Positions 49,697 through 57,780 of a stretch of DNA of 64,000 bases are shown in pieces. Numbering within the stretch: position 1 is the stretch's first letter; each line of letters opens with the position of its first letter. The stretch is taken from positions 1-64,000 of the forward strand of contig JAFRYZ010000041.1 of assembly GCA_017442825.1 (NCBI GenBank), read 5' to 3'. The stretch comes from Prevotella sp. Its GTDB lineage: Bacteria; Bacteroidota; Bacteroidia; Bacteroidales; Bacteroidaceae. The notes beneath the pieces were generated by a model, which was not told the DNA's origin, searched no databases, and saw only the letters and a program-made list of their open reading frames with translations. Made by a program: the position numbers and the translations under genes.

Positions 49697-50422
49697 TTAT
49701 TTCTTTCCGAACAGCCTGTTTATCAGACCTTTCTTTTCCGGTTCTTGAGAGTGGGAATCCGTCTCCGGCTCGTCATCATCTGCAAAATAGTCGTCGCGCT
49801 CGTCCATAGAATAGCCCGGCGATGACATTCTGCAGCATAAATCACCATAGAACCTGCTACGACTGCGGCGTTCCATCTCGAACATGGCTTGCGTCTCTTC
49901 CGCATTTGCCGAGAAGCGGAGCGTGTTACGCATACCCATTTTCCCTGCCTCTGCCTCAACGTCTTGATCTGCGCCGATATAGGTAAATGTCCATCCCATC
50001 TGGCGGAGTTCTTCAACGAGCGATTTGATTTGTCCCCCACTCCATGTGCGTGAGGCATTCTCGTAGCCATCAGTAATGACGGTAACCAGTACACGGTCGC
50101 CGTGAGTCACCTTCTGTTGGAGTTCGCTGATGCACGTACCCATAGCGTCGTAGAGCGCCGTACATCCGAGTAGAGGATAGTCTTCCTGGGTGATGTTGCG
50201 TGCTTCAGCAATAGGCTTCGCCGAGAAAATGCGGTTGAGGAAGTTTTTGCCTGCACTGAACGAAGCCAGCGAGACATACTGCTGCAGTTCCGGATGTTCT
50301 TCCTGTGCCATGCGAATGGTGGCAAGCGTTTCGTTTACTCCTGTAAGCGCCTGTGCGTAGATTGACGCCATAGACCCTGATGCGTCAAGAATGATAAGGT
50401 TGAAAATCTTGTGAGTTTCCAT
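49697..50422 (-). CDS. von Willebrand factor A domain protein
   Basis: 241 aa, cytosolic (no signal peptide). The MIDAS motif DASGSM (about 13-18), a second metal-site Thr (GCTALYDAM) and VITDGYENAS are all present, as in TerY-type stress or chaperone-associated VWA proteins. An acidic Asp/Glu-rich stretch and a LINRLFGKK tail follow the domain. Partner is presumably the downstream module protein. The link to tellurite-type systems is a family resemblance only. Confidence 0.82.
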   Translation of the reverse strand: METHKIFNLIILDASGSMASIYAQALTGVNETLATIRMAQEEHPELQQYVSLASFSAGKNFLNRIFSAKPIAEARNITQEDYPLLGCTALYDAMGTCISELQQKVTHGDRVLVTVITDGYENASRTWSGGQIKSLVEELRQMGWTFTYIGADQDVEAEAGKMGMRNTLRFSANAEETQAMFEMERRSRSRFYGDLCCRMSSPGYSMDERDDYFADDDEPETDSHSQEPEKKGLINRLFGKK

Positions 50423-50470
50423 ACTTTTTGAATTTTAAAATGTTTAACTTCTTGTCGTTTTTTGACGCTG

Positions 50471-50530
50471 CAAAGATAAACAACCCGTCACGCAATTTTA
50501 ATGAAAAACCATTTCACAAGGCTTGCAAAA
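50471..50530 (-). promoter_or_regulatory. Degenerate palindromic operator plus promoter (type 2)
   Basis: TTTCACAAGGCTTGCAAAA (50512-50530) retains the CACAAGGCTTG core and ends 33 bp upstream of the minus-strand -7 box TATCTTTG (50471-50478) of the VWA gene. Confidence 0.65.
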
Positions 50531-50576
50531 CACTTGTAATGCAGGAAATAACTATCCGCGCGCACCTTGTTACATC

Positions 50577-50789
50577 CTAGTACCAAGCATACGGCCAAAA
50601 TCCATGATTCGTTTCCACGACCATATCCAGCTGGAGGAGATAAATCAGGTCGGCGACCTCTGGTGTGTAGTAAATCACATCCTCCAGCTGCCTGCGTGCC
50701 ATGGAGACATCAAAATCCCACTCTTCCCCTTCAGGGATGTCTAACCAGACGACCAGACCATTGTCTTTAATCTTGTACACTTCCTGCAT
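50577..50789 (-). CDS. Small protein, unknown (70 aa)
   Basis: A 70-aa ORF (MQEVYKIKDNGLVVWLDIP) with protein-like composition: many acidic and aromatic residues and no low-complexity stretch. It lies 38 bp after the lipoprotein gene and may share its transcript. A truncated second copy at 48319-48417 keeps the start but not the end, which supports it being a real gene family. Not recognised; a Type II-toxin-antitoxin-like DUF2442-type fold is a possible alternative reading. Confidence 0.6.
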   Translation of the reverse strand: MQEVYKIKDNGLVVWLDIPEGEEWDFDVSMARRQLEDVIYYTPEVADLIYLLQLDMVVETNHGFWPYAWY

Positions 50790-50827
50790 AGCTTCAAAAA
50801 AAATCGTTATTCATTATTTCTTATGTT

Positions 50828-51526
50828 CTATTTCTCCATACTCATGGAATTGATGAAATTGCCGTTGCTGTCGAAGACGGAGACGACGGTATGTCTGCCG
50901 CCTTTGGCTTCGCCGTTCTCATCGATACCGGTATTATAGGCATAGGAATTCATGATGGCATAGCCTTCTTCGGAGGTAAAGCCCACACATCCGCAGTTGG
51001 TAGGCAGGCAGAGCACGCTCTTGTCTTCCAAGTCGATGATGTAGGAGAAGATGTTACGCATGTCGAAACAACCTTCTACCAGTAACTTGCTGTCGTAGGT
51101 GAACAGCTTGGCATCGAAAACGGCATGGATATCGCTCATCTTACATTTCATGGCATTCTTACCATCGGGCTTATACCACCCGAACTCTTCCGTCTTAGTG
51201 GTGGTGAGCAGTTTGTAAAACTTATTCGTATTAAACTCATAGACATACAGCGAGGTGATGTCGGTGTCCAGCTCGTCAACAGCCTTCTGGTCTGTATTCA
51301 TGAAAATGGCATAATCAGAATCAGATGTTTGCAGTTTTGCCGTTCTGGGCAGTCCGCGATGGCACAACGAATCCTTCAGTGCGGTGAGAGAGCCACCCTC
51401 TGCTTTCGTTACGGAATCGACAGTTGTCGCCGTTGAATCGGCAGTCGTCGCCGTTGATTTTGCTTTACTATGGCAACCACACATCAAGAGGCACATCACG
51501 AACAAAAAAAGACCAATATTTTTCAT
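50828..51526 (-). CDS. Lipoprotein of unknown function
   Basis: 232 aa from ATG 51526; the longer ORF to 51634 crosses the promoter and is rejected. A lipobox (LLMCGCHSK) is followed by a Thr/Ser-rich linker (STATTADSTATTVDS). The mature domain is unrecognised (YVYEFNTNKFYKLLTTTK and VVSVFDSNGNFINSMS read like beta-propeller or TolB-like strands). The promoter is the 63-bp block that also precedes the 234-aa membrane protein. Confidence 0.72.
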   Translation of the reverse strand: MKNIGLFLFVMCLLMCGCHSKAKSTATTADSTATTVDSVTKAEGGSLTALKDSLCHRGLPRTAKLQTSDSDYAIFMNTDQKAVDELDTDITSLYVYEFNTNKFYKLLTTTKTEEFGWYKPDGKNAMKCKMSDIHAVFDAKLFTYDSKLLVEGCFDMRNIFSYIIDLEDKSVLCLPTNCGCVGFTSEEGYAIMNSYAYNTGIDENGEAKGGRHTVVSVFDSNGNFINSMSMEK

Positions 51527-51552
51527 ATTGCAATCAGATTTATTTTTCGTTG

Positions 51553-51611
51553 CAAAATTAAACAATCCCTCCCAATTCTCCAAAACAATATTTTCCACAA
51601 GGCTTGTGGAA
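51553..51611 (-). promoter_or_regulatory. Palindromic operator plus promoter (type 2), identical copy
   Basis: The palindrome (51593-51611) lies 32 bp before the minus-strand -7 box TAATTTTG (51553-51560). All 63 bp from 51549 to 51611 are identical to 32663-32725. Confidence 0.85.
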
Positions 51612-51670
51612 TGATTATTCTTAAGTTGAACCATGTGAGTTGATTCTTCGATTGTGGCTTAATAATGTCG

Positions 51671-51850
51671 GTACGAAGGCTTCGGACTAGCAGTTTTAAG
51701 GCTAAAAACTCGCAGTTTTAAAGGTTCGTACTGACAGTTCGGACTGTTCGAACTGGCACGTACTGTGTAGTTTAACGATTTTAGAAAGGGGGATGAGTTT
51801 GGGCGAATGAGATAGGTTATAAAAAAGGGAGTTTTTTGCATCAAAAAAAA
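51671..51850. repeat. Dispersed intergenic repeat, copy B
   Basis: The second copy of the repeat at 259-490, same orientation. It ends next to a strong terminator hairpin. No gene is supported between 51615 and 51926. Confidence 0.78.
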
Positions 51851-51872
51851 AGCTCACTTAACTGAGCTTTTT
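51843..51872 (-). terminator. Terminator of the leftward FadL-like/DUF4421 genes
   Basis: AAAAAGCTCA and TGAGCTTTTT pair around CTTAAC. Read leftward, the hairpin runs directly into a T-run of about nine bases. Confidence 0.88.
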
Positions 51873-51926
51873 ATAACGGGAGGTGTTAGGTGTTATCACC
51901 AAATCGTATAGAAGAGGAGGCTGTGT

Positions 51927-52904
51927 TTAGAACCTGCAGCCTACAAAGAGGCGAGCGAGCCATTTCTGGTTGTTCACTGCCAGTTTGTTTTTATCGCCGA
52001 CATTGTTGAAGTTGTACTGCATGGATGTGCCGGCAAACCAGTTGCCGAACTGTCGGACGATGGCTCCCCTGCCTGTGATGATGACCTCAGGGAAGTGGTA
52101 TTTGAAGGGTACGTCCTCGTTGTTGACGAGGAGCGTCTTGTGACTAATGAGGCAGAAGGTAGGGAGTGCCGACAGATGGACCAGCCAATTACGGCCAGGC
52201 ACCCAGTTGTAGCCATAGCCTGCTCCGATGCCGATAGTGATAGCTTTGTACTGCGACTCAAACTGCTGTGCGTCAATCTCGGCAAACTGCCATTGTCCTG
52301 ACAGTCCTAACAGGAAACTGCCGGCTGAGCGGCGCTGTATGCAGGACTGGTTGAAGGCTGCGGGATAGGAGAAGCGCTTGTGGTTGAACGCATAATAGGC
52401 ATTGGCATTAAACGTCTTCATGCGCAACACATCGGCAGGCAAATCGATACGTTCCCTTCCTTCTTCGTCGTGCCATCCGGTGAAGTTGCGGGCATCCTGA
52501 TAGCCGACATCGAAGCCCCAACGGTTGCCGTAGGAGCTGAGGTTCAATTCAAAATCCTTGTATTTTCCCATCAGCTTTGCCGGATTCAGGCTGAGGAAGA
52601 GCGAAACGCCACTGTAGTTGACACCCACACTAATGGTGGATTTGTAATCGGCTTTCATCTTCGAGTGGAAGGGAACGCCACGTTCTTTGCCCTCAATCTC
52701 CAACTTGGTACCAGTGACCTTGACGCGTCCTGATACCGTCCACTTGGTCTTGGGGCGAATGATGTAGGCCGTATCGATTTTCTTGCGGCGTTGACGTGCA
52801 TCGAGCAAGCTGTCAGCACGATGCAGAAAACGCTGAAAACCCTGCGCCTGCAGAGTGCAGACACAGAGTTGCAAAAGGAGTATGGTCAGTAATTTCCTTC
52901 TCAT
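51927..52904 (-). CDS. DUF4421 outer-membrane protein
   Basis: 325 aa from ATG 52904. The signal peptide ends near TLQAQ. Residues ~85-325 form a beta-barrel-like DUF4421 region (KSTISVGVNYSGVSLFLSLNPAKLMG, WGFDVGYQDARNFTGWH) and the C-terminus is aromatic (VGCRF). It lies just after the FadL-like gene, probably on the same transcript, and ends at a strong terminator. Function of the family is not known. Confidence 0.85.
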   Translation of the reverse strand: MRRKLLTILLLQLCVCTLQAQGFQRFLHRADSLLDARQRRKKIDTAYIIRPKTKWTVSGRVKVTGTKLEIEGKERGVPFHSKMKADYKSTISVGVNYSGVSLFLSLNPAKLMGKYKDFELNLSSYGNRWGFDVGYQDARNFTGWHDEEGRERIDLPADVLRMKTFNANAYYAFNHKRFSYPAAFNQSCIQRRSAGSFLLGLSGQWQFAEIDAQQFESQYKAITIGIGAGYGYNWVPGRNWLVHLSALPTFCLISHKTLLVNNEDVPFKYHFPEVIITGRGAIVRQFGNWFAGTSMQYNFNNVGDKNKLAVNNQKWLARLFVGCRF

Positions 52905-52926
52905 AGTCACCAAGTATAAATCTTAT

Positions 52927-54456
52927 TTAGAAGTGGTAGCCCACCGTAAGGAGCAGCTGGTGACGGTTGTTCTTCACGCTGGTAAAGCCAGCCACGTTGT
53001 CTTGCGAATGGTCGATGACGCCTTCGTCGTTGGGGGTGCTCTCTACATATTCCGTGAACGGTGTGAAGTCGCCCTTCTGCGTGCTGAACTGGTAGGCCAG
53101 GTCAACGTTGAAGTTCTTCTTCTGGTAACCGATACCGCAGGTGATGCGGTTGGTGCCCTTCCAATTGGTAAAGTCGGTAGCGCTGGTATAGTAGTTGCCC
53201 GGCGACCAGGCGGCAGGATCTTTGGCAGCGTCGCTCTTGTACTTCGGCGATACATAGTTGTAACCTATGCGGAGCGCCAGCTCGGGAAGAGGTTTGTACT
53301 CGGCACCCACCTTGATGGTAGAAACGCCCTTCAGCGAAGCCTTGGTGTTGTTGTTCATCTCGACATCCTTACGCGTTCTCTCATAGTACTCGTCGTAGTA
53401 CCAGCTATAGCGCGAACCGTCGTTGATGCGAGTGTCGATGGTGCTGTAGTCGGTATATTCGTAGGTTGCACCAAAGGCAAGGTTCTTGCCGACGGTATGT
53501 CCGAGAGAGAAGCCGAACTTCCAGGGTGAATAAATCTTGAAGTCGTAGCTTTCGTGGATGCGTCCACCCTCTGTCATCGTTGTCGTGTTCCTGGTGGTCA
53601 GGTCGTACCAAGTGGGCGTGTGAACGTAGGCACCAATGCGGAAAGGAGACTCCTCGAAGGGGCGCACGATGATACCAGCCTTCATGTCGAAACCTGTACC
53701 TGTGATCTCGCGGTCGTCTTTCACATCGACGATGCCGTCGTTGGCGAGCAGTTCACTATACAAACCGTTGTGCTTGTACTTCACGTCCTTAATGCCGAAG
53801 GTGATACCAAGGAACACGCGGTCGTGGATGTTGCCGTTGATGCTGAAGTCGAAGTCAGCGACATACCCTTCATGTTCGCGATTCATCTGGTATTCCGTTG
53901 CCGGCAGATAGGTCATGACGTCTTCCTTCTCGTCGTAGAGCGAAGTCTTCATATAGAGAGCATCCAGCTGACTGTACGTCAGGTCGTTAGTAGAAGTGAA
54001 GATGCCGTTGCGCAGTTTCTGGAAAGTCTGCTTGTTCTGCGACGCATTGTTGAGCGTGTTGGCAGCGCCAAGAATGAAGTTGAAGTCCTTGCTCTTGTGG
54101 TAGTTGACGGCAAGGTTCAGGTAGGAGTTCTGACCTGTGCGCATGGAATAGACAAAACCCAACTGGTCGAAGCTGGCGTGCGACTTGCTGCCGTTGGCAT
54201 AAGAGGGAGCGCCAGACTGGAACATGACACTTGCCGAAGCATTCAGTGTGGAATGGCGGAAAAGTCCCAGACCGGCTGGGTTGGTGCTGATGGTGGAGAG
54301 GTCGGCACCAAGGGCTTCCATCGCACCACCCATACCCACATAGCGTGCGGTTCCGTTCAAATCGTTATCTACGATTTTTGCATTCTCGTAAGTTTCCTGT
54401 GCTGTCATTGGCATGATAGCCATCATTGCAACAGCTGATAAAATATACTTTTTCAT
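52927..54456 (-). CDS. FadL/OmpP1-like outer-membrane protein
   Basis: 509 aa from ATG 54456. A signal peptide (MKKYILSAVAMMAIMPMTAQ) is followed by a hatch-like N-terminus NDLNGTARYVGMGGAMEALGADLSTISTNPAGLGLFR, typical of the FadL family, and a strand-rich barrel ending in VGYHF. FadL proteins pass hydrophobic compounds; in Bacteroidales the substrate is mostly unknown. The DUF4421 gene follows. Confidence 0.85.
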   Translation of the reverse strand: MKKYILSAVAMMAIMPMTAQETYENAKIVDNDLNGTARYVGMGGAMEALGADLSTISTNPAGLGLFRHSTLNASASVMFQSGAPSYANGSKSHASFDQLGFVYSMRTGQNSYLNLAVNYHKSKDFNFILGAANTLNNASQNKQTFQKLRNGIFTSTNDLTYSQLDALYMKTSLYDEKEDVMTYLPATEYQMNREHEGYVADFDFSINGNIHDRVFLGITFGIKDVKYKHNGLYSELLANDGIVDVKDDREITGTGFDMKAGIIVRPFEESPFRIGAYVHTPTWYDLTTRNTTTMTEGGRIHESYDFKIYSPWKFGFSLGHTVGKNLAFGATYEYTDYSTIDTRINDGSRYSWYYDEYYERTRKDVEMNNNTKASLKGVSTIKVGAEYKPLPELALRIGYNYVSPKYKSDAAKDPAAWSPGNYYTSATDFTNWKGTNRITCGIGYQKKNFNVDLAYQFSTQKGDFTPFTEYVESTPNDEGVIDHSQDNVAGFTSVKNNRHQLLLTVGYHF

Positions 54457-54488
54457 ATCCATTGTCAATTATCAATTATCAATTGTCT

Positions 54489-54525
54489 TTCGAGCTTGCT
54501 CGCTTGCAGAGCGCAGCGGCGCAAG
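54489..54525. repeat. GCTCGCTTGCAGAGCG repeat, copy 1
   Basis: A ~37-bp unit containing TGCTCGCTTGCAGAGCG and AGCGGCGCAAG, present also at 58637-58674 in the opposite orientation. Short CAATTATCAATT repeats adjoin it. It translates as SLAERSGA in one frame but is not part of a gene here. Confidence 0.65.
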
Positions 54526-54545
54526 AATTGTCAATTTAAAAAAAA

Positions 54546-55352
54546 CTATCTCCGTCCTCCGAAGTGTCCGCCGCCGCCACCGCCGCGTGAGCCGCCGCCG
54601 AAGCTGCCGCCGCCGAAGCCGCCTGAATGACCGCCAAACGAGCCACCTCCAGAGCGTGAACTGCCAAACGAGCCCGAACGGTTGCCGAAGCTGCCGTTGT
54701 CGAAGCGCGACGAATTGGAACGGTTGCCAAAGGTGCCCGGACTTACTGTGCGCGTGTTGGAGAAGTCGCGTCCGCCACGACCGCTGTAACTGCCGCGACT
54801 GCCGCTACCACGACCACTGATATAGGAGTGGTTGCGCGTTCCTGTCAGTCCGCCACGACGGTAGGTGTACACAGGACCTACCCAATAGCGATAGGGTCTG
54901 CCCCACCCCCAGCCATAGAACCAGGGATCGTACCATCCGTACCAACTGCGCCAGCCGTAGCCGTAATACCAAGGATCGAACCAGGGGTCGAACCAAGGGT
55001 CGTACCAAGGATAGAGTCCGCGCCAGCCACGATAGGTGTACAGCCAGGGATCGTAGCCGCCGTAGAAGTCGTCGTAACGGCTCATGCGCTTGGTGTAGGT
55101 AAAGTCGTCGTCATTGGTACTGAACTCAATGATGTCGTTGCCGAGAGAGTCTTTGCCGATGACTCGGTAGTTGCCACGACGGTTGTACTCGTCAACATCA
55201 CGGTCGCTACCACTGTAGTACGCCGGAGCATCCCAATCGGTCTGCGGCGCATTCTTATCGACCTTCGTCGGGGTGAAATACATGTCGTCTTGTGCATGGA
55301 GCGCAAACGGCATGGCACCCAACATTGCTAAAAGAAAAAACAGCTTTTTCAT
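54546..55352 (-). CDS. Secreted Gly/Ser/Tyr/Trp-rich protein
   Basis: 268 aa from ATG 55352. A signal peptide (LLAMLGAMPFALHAQ), a folded-looking segment (about 20-90), then an aromatic stretch with WYDPWFDPWFDPWYYGYG (about 105-160) and a Gly/Ser/Arg-rich tail ending GGGGGGHFGGRR. Low-complexity surface or matrix proteins of this type are common in Prevotella and their role is unknown. Minus-strand -7 box TAATTTTG lies at 55387-55394. Not recognised. Confidence 0.72.
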   Translation of the reverse strand: MKKLFFLLAMLGAMPFALHAQDDMYFTPTKVDKNAPQTDWDAPAYYSGSDRDVDEYNRRGNYRVIGKDSLGNDIIEFSTNDDDFTYTKRMSRYDDFYGGYDPWLYTYRGWRGLYPWYDPWFDPWFDPWYYGYGWRSWYGWYDPWFYGWGWGRPYRYWVGPVYTYRRGGLTGTRNHSYISGRGSGSRGSYSGRGGRDFSNTRTVSPGTFGNRSNSSRFDNGSFGNRSGSFGSSRSGGGSFGGHSGGFGGGSFGGGSRGGGGGGHFGGRR

Positions 55353-55386
55353 ATCTGCCAATTTATAGTTTATTCTTAATCCAGTG

Positions 55387-55394
55387 CAAAATTA
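55387..55394 (-). promoter_or_regulatory. -7 box for the Gly/Ser-rich gene
   Basis: Minus-strand TAATTTTG, 34 bp before the ATG at 55352. Confidence 0.6.
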
Positions 55395-55459
55395 TACCAT
55401 CTTTATGTGCAAATATACGGAATTTTCCTATTCCTTGATAGGTTTTTCCCTAAATTTTA

Positions 55460-55467
55460 TATATTTG
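55460..55467 (+). promoter_or_regulatory. prmA -7 box
   Basis: TATATTTG, 20 bp before the ATG at 55488. It lies inside the longer open frame from 55407 and so supports the later start. Confidence 0.65.
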
Positions 55468-55487
55468 CACCGAAATTTAACACTGTC

Positions 55488-56342
55488 ATGAGATATTACG
55501 AGGCAATTTTCAAGCTTACGCCCTGCACTCAGGATGCCTGCGACCTGCTGGCGGCGCTGGCTTCAGAAGCAGGTTTTGAGTCGTTTACGACTGACGAGAA
55601 GGGTGTATGCGGATATGCTCAGATGGACCTTTTCGACCAACAAAGACTCGACGAAATATTGAACGAGTTTCCGCTGTCTGATGTCACCATCAGCTATACC
55701 TTGACAGAGATGGAGGACAAAGACTGGAACGAGCAATGGGAAGCTGAAGGTTTCGACCCCATACGCATCAACGACCAATGCGTCATCTATGACGCTCAAC
55801 GGGGAATGCCGGCGTTTGACGACAGTGCGACCCCTACCCTGCTCATTGCCATCGAGGCGCGACAGGCTTTCGGAACGGGCAACCACGAGACCACCCGCAT
55901 GGTTGCGGCAACGCTGATGGAACAGGACTTGCAGGGAAAACGACTGCTCGACTGCGGATGCGGAACGGGCATTCTCGGCATCATCGCCAAGAAAATGGGT
56001 GCCGAAGAGGTGGTGGGCTACGACATCGACGACTGGAGCGTGAAGAACACCTTGCACAATGCTGAACTGAACGATGTGGAAATAGAGGTGTTGGAGGGCG
56101 ACAAGAGTGTGCTCTCGCATATCAACGGGCTGTTTGACATCGTCACCGCCAACATCAACCGCAACATCCTGTTGGACGACATGGAGGCTTTCCACGGTGT
56201 GGTGGCTCACGGCGCACAGCTCATCCTCAGCGGATTCTACGAAGAGGATGCACCCATTTTATTAGAAAAAGCGGCTACTTTCGGATGGCATGAGGTAAGC
56301 CGTAAAACGGACAACAACTGGTGCTGCCTGGTTTTAGGATAG
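55488..56342 (+). CDS. prmA: Ribosomal protein L11 methyltransferase PrmA
   Basis: 284 aa from ATG 55488. It trimethylates ribosomal protein L11 using SAM. The Rossmann motif I is LLDCGCGTGILGIIAKKMGA, the acidic motif II GYDIDDWSV, and motif IV reads TANINRNIL in place of NPPY, as in the family. The MEDKDWNEQWEAEGFDPIRI segment upstream is the usual PrmA linker. Only ~14 nt of leader are predicted. It converges on the small coupled ORF, with 13 bp between stops. Confidence 0.95.
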   Translation: MRYYEAIFKLTPCTQDACDLLAALASEAGFESFTTDEKGVCGYAQMDLFDQQRLDEILNEFPLSDVTISYTLTEMEDKDWNEQWEAEGFDPIRINDQCVIYDAQRGMPAFDDSATPTLLIAIEARQAFGTGNHETTRMVAATLMEQDLQGKRLLDCGCGTGILGIIAKKMGAEEVVGYDIDDWSVKNTLHNAELNDVEIEVLEGDKSVLSHINGLFDIVTANINRNILLDDMEAFHGVVAHGAQLILSGFYEEDAPILLEKAATFGWHEVSRKTDNNWCCLVLG

Positions 56343-56355
56343 CATCCGCAGCGCT

Positions 56356-56523
56356 TTATTTATCGTCCCAGTATGTCTGGAAAGACTCCTCTTCTTCCGA
56401 AAACTCCATTTGCCTTCCTGCCTGTTCTTTGTTTCCTACCTCCTGATGGGTGCTGAGTGCTATCATAGCCGGCAGTACAAGTTGTGCTACCATACAAACG
56501 GGACGAATATAGGTTGGTTTCAT
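56356..56523 (-). CDS. Small coupled protein, 55 aa, unknown
   Basis: A 55-codon ORF starting MKPTYIRPVCMVAQLVLP. Its ATG overlaps the stop of the upstream 383-aa gene as ATGA, so it is probably translated by re-initiation. The N-terminus is basic, the middle hydrophobic and the C-terminus acidic (EFSEEEESFQ). I recall similar short ORFs in Prevotella genomes, but no function. It is shorter than most gene-calling limits. Confidence 0.6.
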   Translation of the reverse strand: MKPTYIRPVCMVAQLVLPAMIALSTHQEVGNKEQAGRQMEFSEEEESFQTYWDDK

Positions 56524-57671
56524 CTGACGACAATCTTTTTACCTTGAACAACAGCAATGCCACGATAAGAATGGGAAACACGTTGACCTGCGAGATTGTG
56601 GCGCTGGGACGACGACTGGTTCTGCTGCGACGCTGACAGCCGACTGATACCCGTGGTCATGTCCGTCATCAGGAAAGACTTTGCCGACGTCACCTCACTT
56701 TTAGGCAGAACAAGGTATGCCTTGTGCGCCCCATTGGTAAACGGAGCACCGCCATCTTCTCCAAAATAGAAGCCAGCCGAACCAACATCACTATTGGCAT
56801 TGAGTGACAACATATAGAAATAGTAATCTGAAGCATCGCCTGAGGGAGGAGTGGTTGTTGCATAAGCATCTGAACCTCTTAACAAATTCGCAGCATCGCC
56901 TTCACCTTCCGCAGTGGAAACGGCGAAGGAATAGTGTCCTTGTGCAGCGGCAACGACAACAGGCGTGCCAGCTGGAACGGTCTGCCCTGGCAGATAGGTT
57001 TTGCTGACTGCCAGCCTTCCTTCTGTCAGCTTATAAGTATAGGCTTTGACATTCTCCGGAACGACTAGTGCGACATTGCCATAATACAGGGTAGCATAGT
57101 TTAGACTGCCTACTGGAACTACAACACTTTCAACCAGGCGATAGAGGCAACATTCTTCTTCAGTCAATTCGGGAGAACCGACATTACCTGCATAACACTT
57201 GAAACCATAATTCTCGCTATATCTAAGGTAACGCGCAGACTGATTGGAACATTTGATATAAGTAGTTGTAATGTCCCATTTCGAGTAAGTTCCGACACTA
57301 CTTTTATATTCCATATTCGTCTCAGCATTTTTTGCCGAAAGATAACCACTGCTACATTTCAGAGTCCAGAAATCGCCACTCACACCCAACGTATAGACGA
57401 CAGCGTCTGTACTGGGATTGATAATCATATCGCCTTGCAACGTTACCGCTACCTTAGCGCCAGCACCTGTTTTGCTGACACCGATTTTTCCCATGGCATA
57501 CGCCTGTGTGTCATTTTCTCGTACAATGATATACTGGCTGCCCTTGACCAGTTCATTCGTAGAAGTTACCTTTTTATATATAGATTTTTCCTCTGCATAC
57601 AGGACTCCCACATGCATGAACAACAGCAGAAAAGCTAAAACTGCTCCCTTCTTCATCAAATTCGGTATCAT
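56520..57671 (-). CDS. Secreted protein with C-terminal sorting-type tag
   Basis: 383 aa. ATG at 57671 or 57656 (MKKGAVLAFLLLFMHVGVLYA). The N-terminal half has repeated YIIVREN / SGYLSAKN strand pairs as in Bacteroidales host-interface or repeat domains. The C-terminus (RLSASQQNQSSS then HNLAGQRVSHSYRGIAVVQGKKIVVR) is a Prevotella-type sorting signal (NLAGQRV...GI.V..GKK). The small 55-aa ORF is coupled to its stop. Confidence 0.75.
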   Translation of the reverse strand: MIPNLMKKGAVLAFLLLFMHVGVLYAEEKSIYKKVTSTNELVKGSQYIIVRENDTQAYAMGKIGVSKTGAGAKVAVTLQGDMIINPSTDAVVYTLGVSGDFWTLKCSSGYLSAKNAETNMEYKSSVGTYSKWDITTTYIKCSNQSARYLRYSENYGFKCYAGNVGSPELTEEECCLYRLVESVVVPVGSLNYATLYYGNVALVVPENVKAYTYKLTEGRLAVSKTYLPGQTVPAGTPVVVAAAQGHYSFAVSTAEGEGDAANLLRGSDAYATTTPPSGDASDYYFYMLSLNANSDVGSAGFYFGEDGGAPFTNGAHKAYLVLPKSEVTSAKSFLMTDMTTGISRLSASQQNQSSSQRHNLAGQRVSHSYRGIAVVQGKKIVVR

Positions 57672-57701
57672 TATTTTTTCATATTATTATTTTACAAGAT
57701 G

Positions 57702-57709
57702 CAAAAGTA
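57702..57709 (-). promoter_or_regulatory. -7 box for the secreted sorting-tag gene
   Basis: Minus-strand TACTTTTG, about 30 bp before the ATG at 57671. Confidence 0.6.
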
Positions 57710-57780
57710 ATAATACTTCATGGACTAAACAATTTTTTTAGTCTATTTTTACCAAAATAATTAAACAATAACCTCAACCA

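Noticed and set aside
29829-51526. A prophage or integrative element
   Set aside because: No integrase, transposase, relaxase, phage structural gene or tRNA junction is seen in the island.
54413-54820. A 135-codon rightward frame over the FadL-like and Gly/Ser-rich genes
   Set aside because: It begins in one gene's antisense, crosses a dispersed repeat and continues as an Arg/Ser-rich shadow of another.
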